This document shows positions 63,824-64,000 of a DNA stretch of 64,000 nucleotides, piece after piece (the stretch's first letter is position 1; each line of letters opens with the position of its first letter). Location of the stretch: positions 2,790,001 to 2,854,000 of the forward strand of contig NZ_AP027292.1 in NCBI RefSeq assembly GCF_030295765.1, given 5' to 3'. The notes beneath the pieces are model-generated. The model saw nothing but the letters and a program-made list of their open reading frames with translations, did not search any database and was not told the origin of the DNA. Source of the stretch: Neptuniibacter halophilus. Its GTDB lineage: Bacteria > Pseudomonadota > Gammaproteobacteria > Pseudomonadales > Balneatricaceae. The position numbers and the translations under genes were made by a program.

Positions 63824-64000
63824 TCAGTGGGCACTGGTTTCGCCGATTGGGCTGCGGAACCAGTGGATTCTGCCCGGTGAGAGCGCCGAGGAGAGGGTGA
63901 GTTTGTTCTCCTTCAGCCAGTGGACAATATCCTGACCCTGATCAGGATATTGTCCCGCGTCACAACCGGTAGTGGCTTCAAGACCGATCCAGGTGTTGCG
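63824..64000 (-). CDS. C-terminal fragment of an unidentified gene, cut by window edge
   Basis: On the minus strand a frame is open from base 64000 to a TGA at 63826-63824 (58 codons). The product reads RNTWIGLEATTGCDAG..., then GQDIVHWLKENKLTLSSALS and ends PIGETSAH. It is convergent with the copper receptor gene, with 47 bp between. I do not recognise the family. A 14-bp perfect inverted repeat lies inside the frame. Confidence 0.55.
   Translation of the reverse strand, partial: RNTWIGLEATTGCDAGQYPDQGQDIVHWLKENKLTLSSALSPGRIHWFRSPIGETSAH
63922..63955. repeat. 14-bp perfect inverted repeat within the right-edge gene
   Basis: GGACAATATCCTGA (63922-63935) and TCAGGATATTGTCC (63942-63955) are exact complements with a 6-nt spacer. 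On the coding strand it spans the codons for GQYPDQGQDIVH. Confidence 0.7.

Overview
The window looks like chromosomal DNA of a marine gammaproteobacterium, most plausibly in the Oceanospirillales (Amphritea, Neptunomonas and Marinobacterium are the kind of genera I have in mind). This rests on gene content only: NasS/NasT-type nitrate regulation, a large ETF/beta-oxidation block, complete aminoethylphosphonate catabolism and an RlmF-type methyltransferase. I see no rRNA, tRNA, CRISPR array, insertion sequence or prophage.

Layout. (1) 1-5.9 kb: nitrate assimilation. The nitrate-binding protein NrtA (cut by the left edge), the sensor NasS and the ANTAR antiterminator NasT lie on the minus strand; the reductase NasA diverges on the plus strand. 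Both nrtA and nasA have sigma-54 type promoters, and the nrtA leader holds two hexaloop hairpins followed by an intrinsic terminator, the expected NasT target. (2) 6-12.8 kb: YbaN, an HDOD protein, RlmF, a cysteine synthase-fold enzyme divergent from a DecR-like regulator, a metallo-beta-lactamase-fold protein and an AraC regulator. (3) 13-19.8 kb: thiolase, acyl-CoA dehydrogenase, EtfB, EtfA and ETF-quinone oxidoreductase, which together move electrons from acyl-CoA oxidation into the quinone pool. (4) 20-33 kb: IclR, an atypical FAH-family protein, a MocR/DJ-1 divergent pair, a 2OG-Fe(II) oxygenase, a porin flanked by two small paralogous unknown proteins, a chemoreceptor and a GGDEF-EAL protein.

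(5) 33.3-55.2 kb is the most distinctive part: a phosphonate catabolism island. phnA-phnY-phnW convert 2-aminoethylphosphonate via phosphonoacetaldehyde and phosphonoacetate to acetate and phosphate. An OPA-family MFS transporter and a three-gene ABC transporter (phnS-phnT-phnU) supply substrate, an aminophosphonate oxidoreductase with a cupin partner adds a side route, and two LysR regulators are present. A pbfA-like ammonia-lyase gene is interrupted by an in-frame stop and looks inactive. The island also carries BrnT/BrnA and CcdA/CcdB toxin-antitoxin pairs and pdxJ. Reading both strands, I found a two-part operator with the same 12-nt internal spacing upstream of phnA, the MFS gene, phnS and the oxidoreductase, and a weaker version at pbfA. 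It probably defines a LysR regulon. A second, HutC-like palindrome precedes pdxJ and the EamA transporter.

(6) 55.5-64 kb: a LuxR-type regulator, an Ldh2-family dehydrogenase, a small solute-binding protein, glycine decarboxylase GcvP, an OprC/NosA-like copper TonB receptor, and the C-terminal end of an unidentified gene at the right edge.
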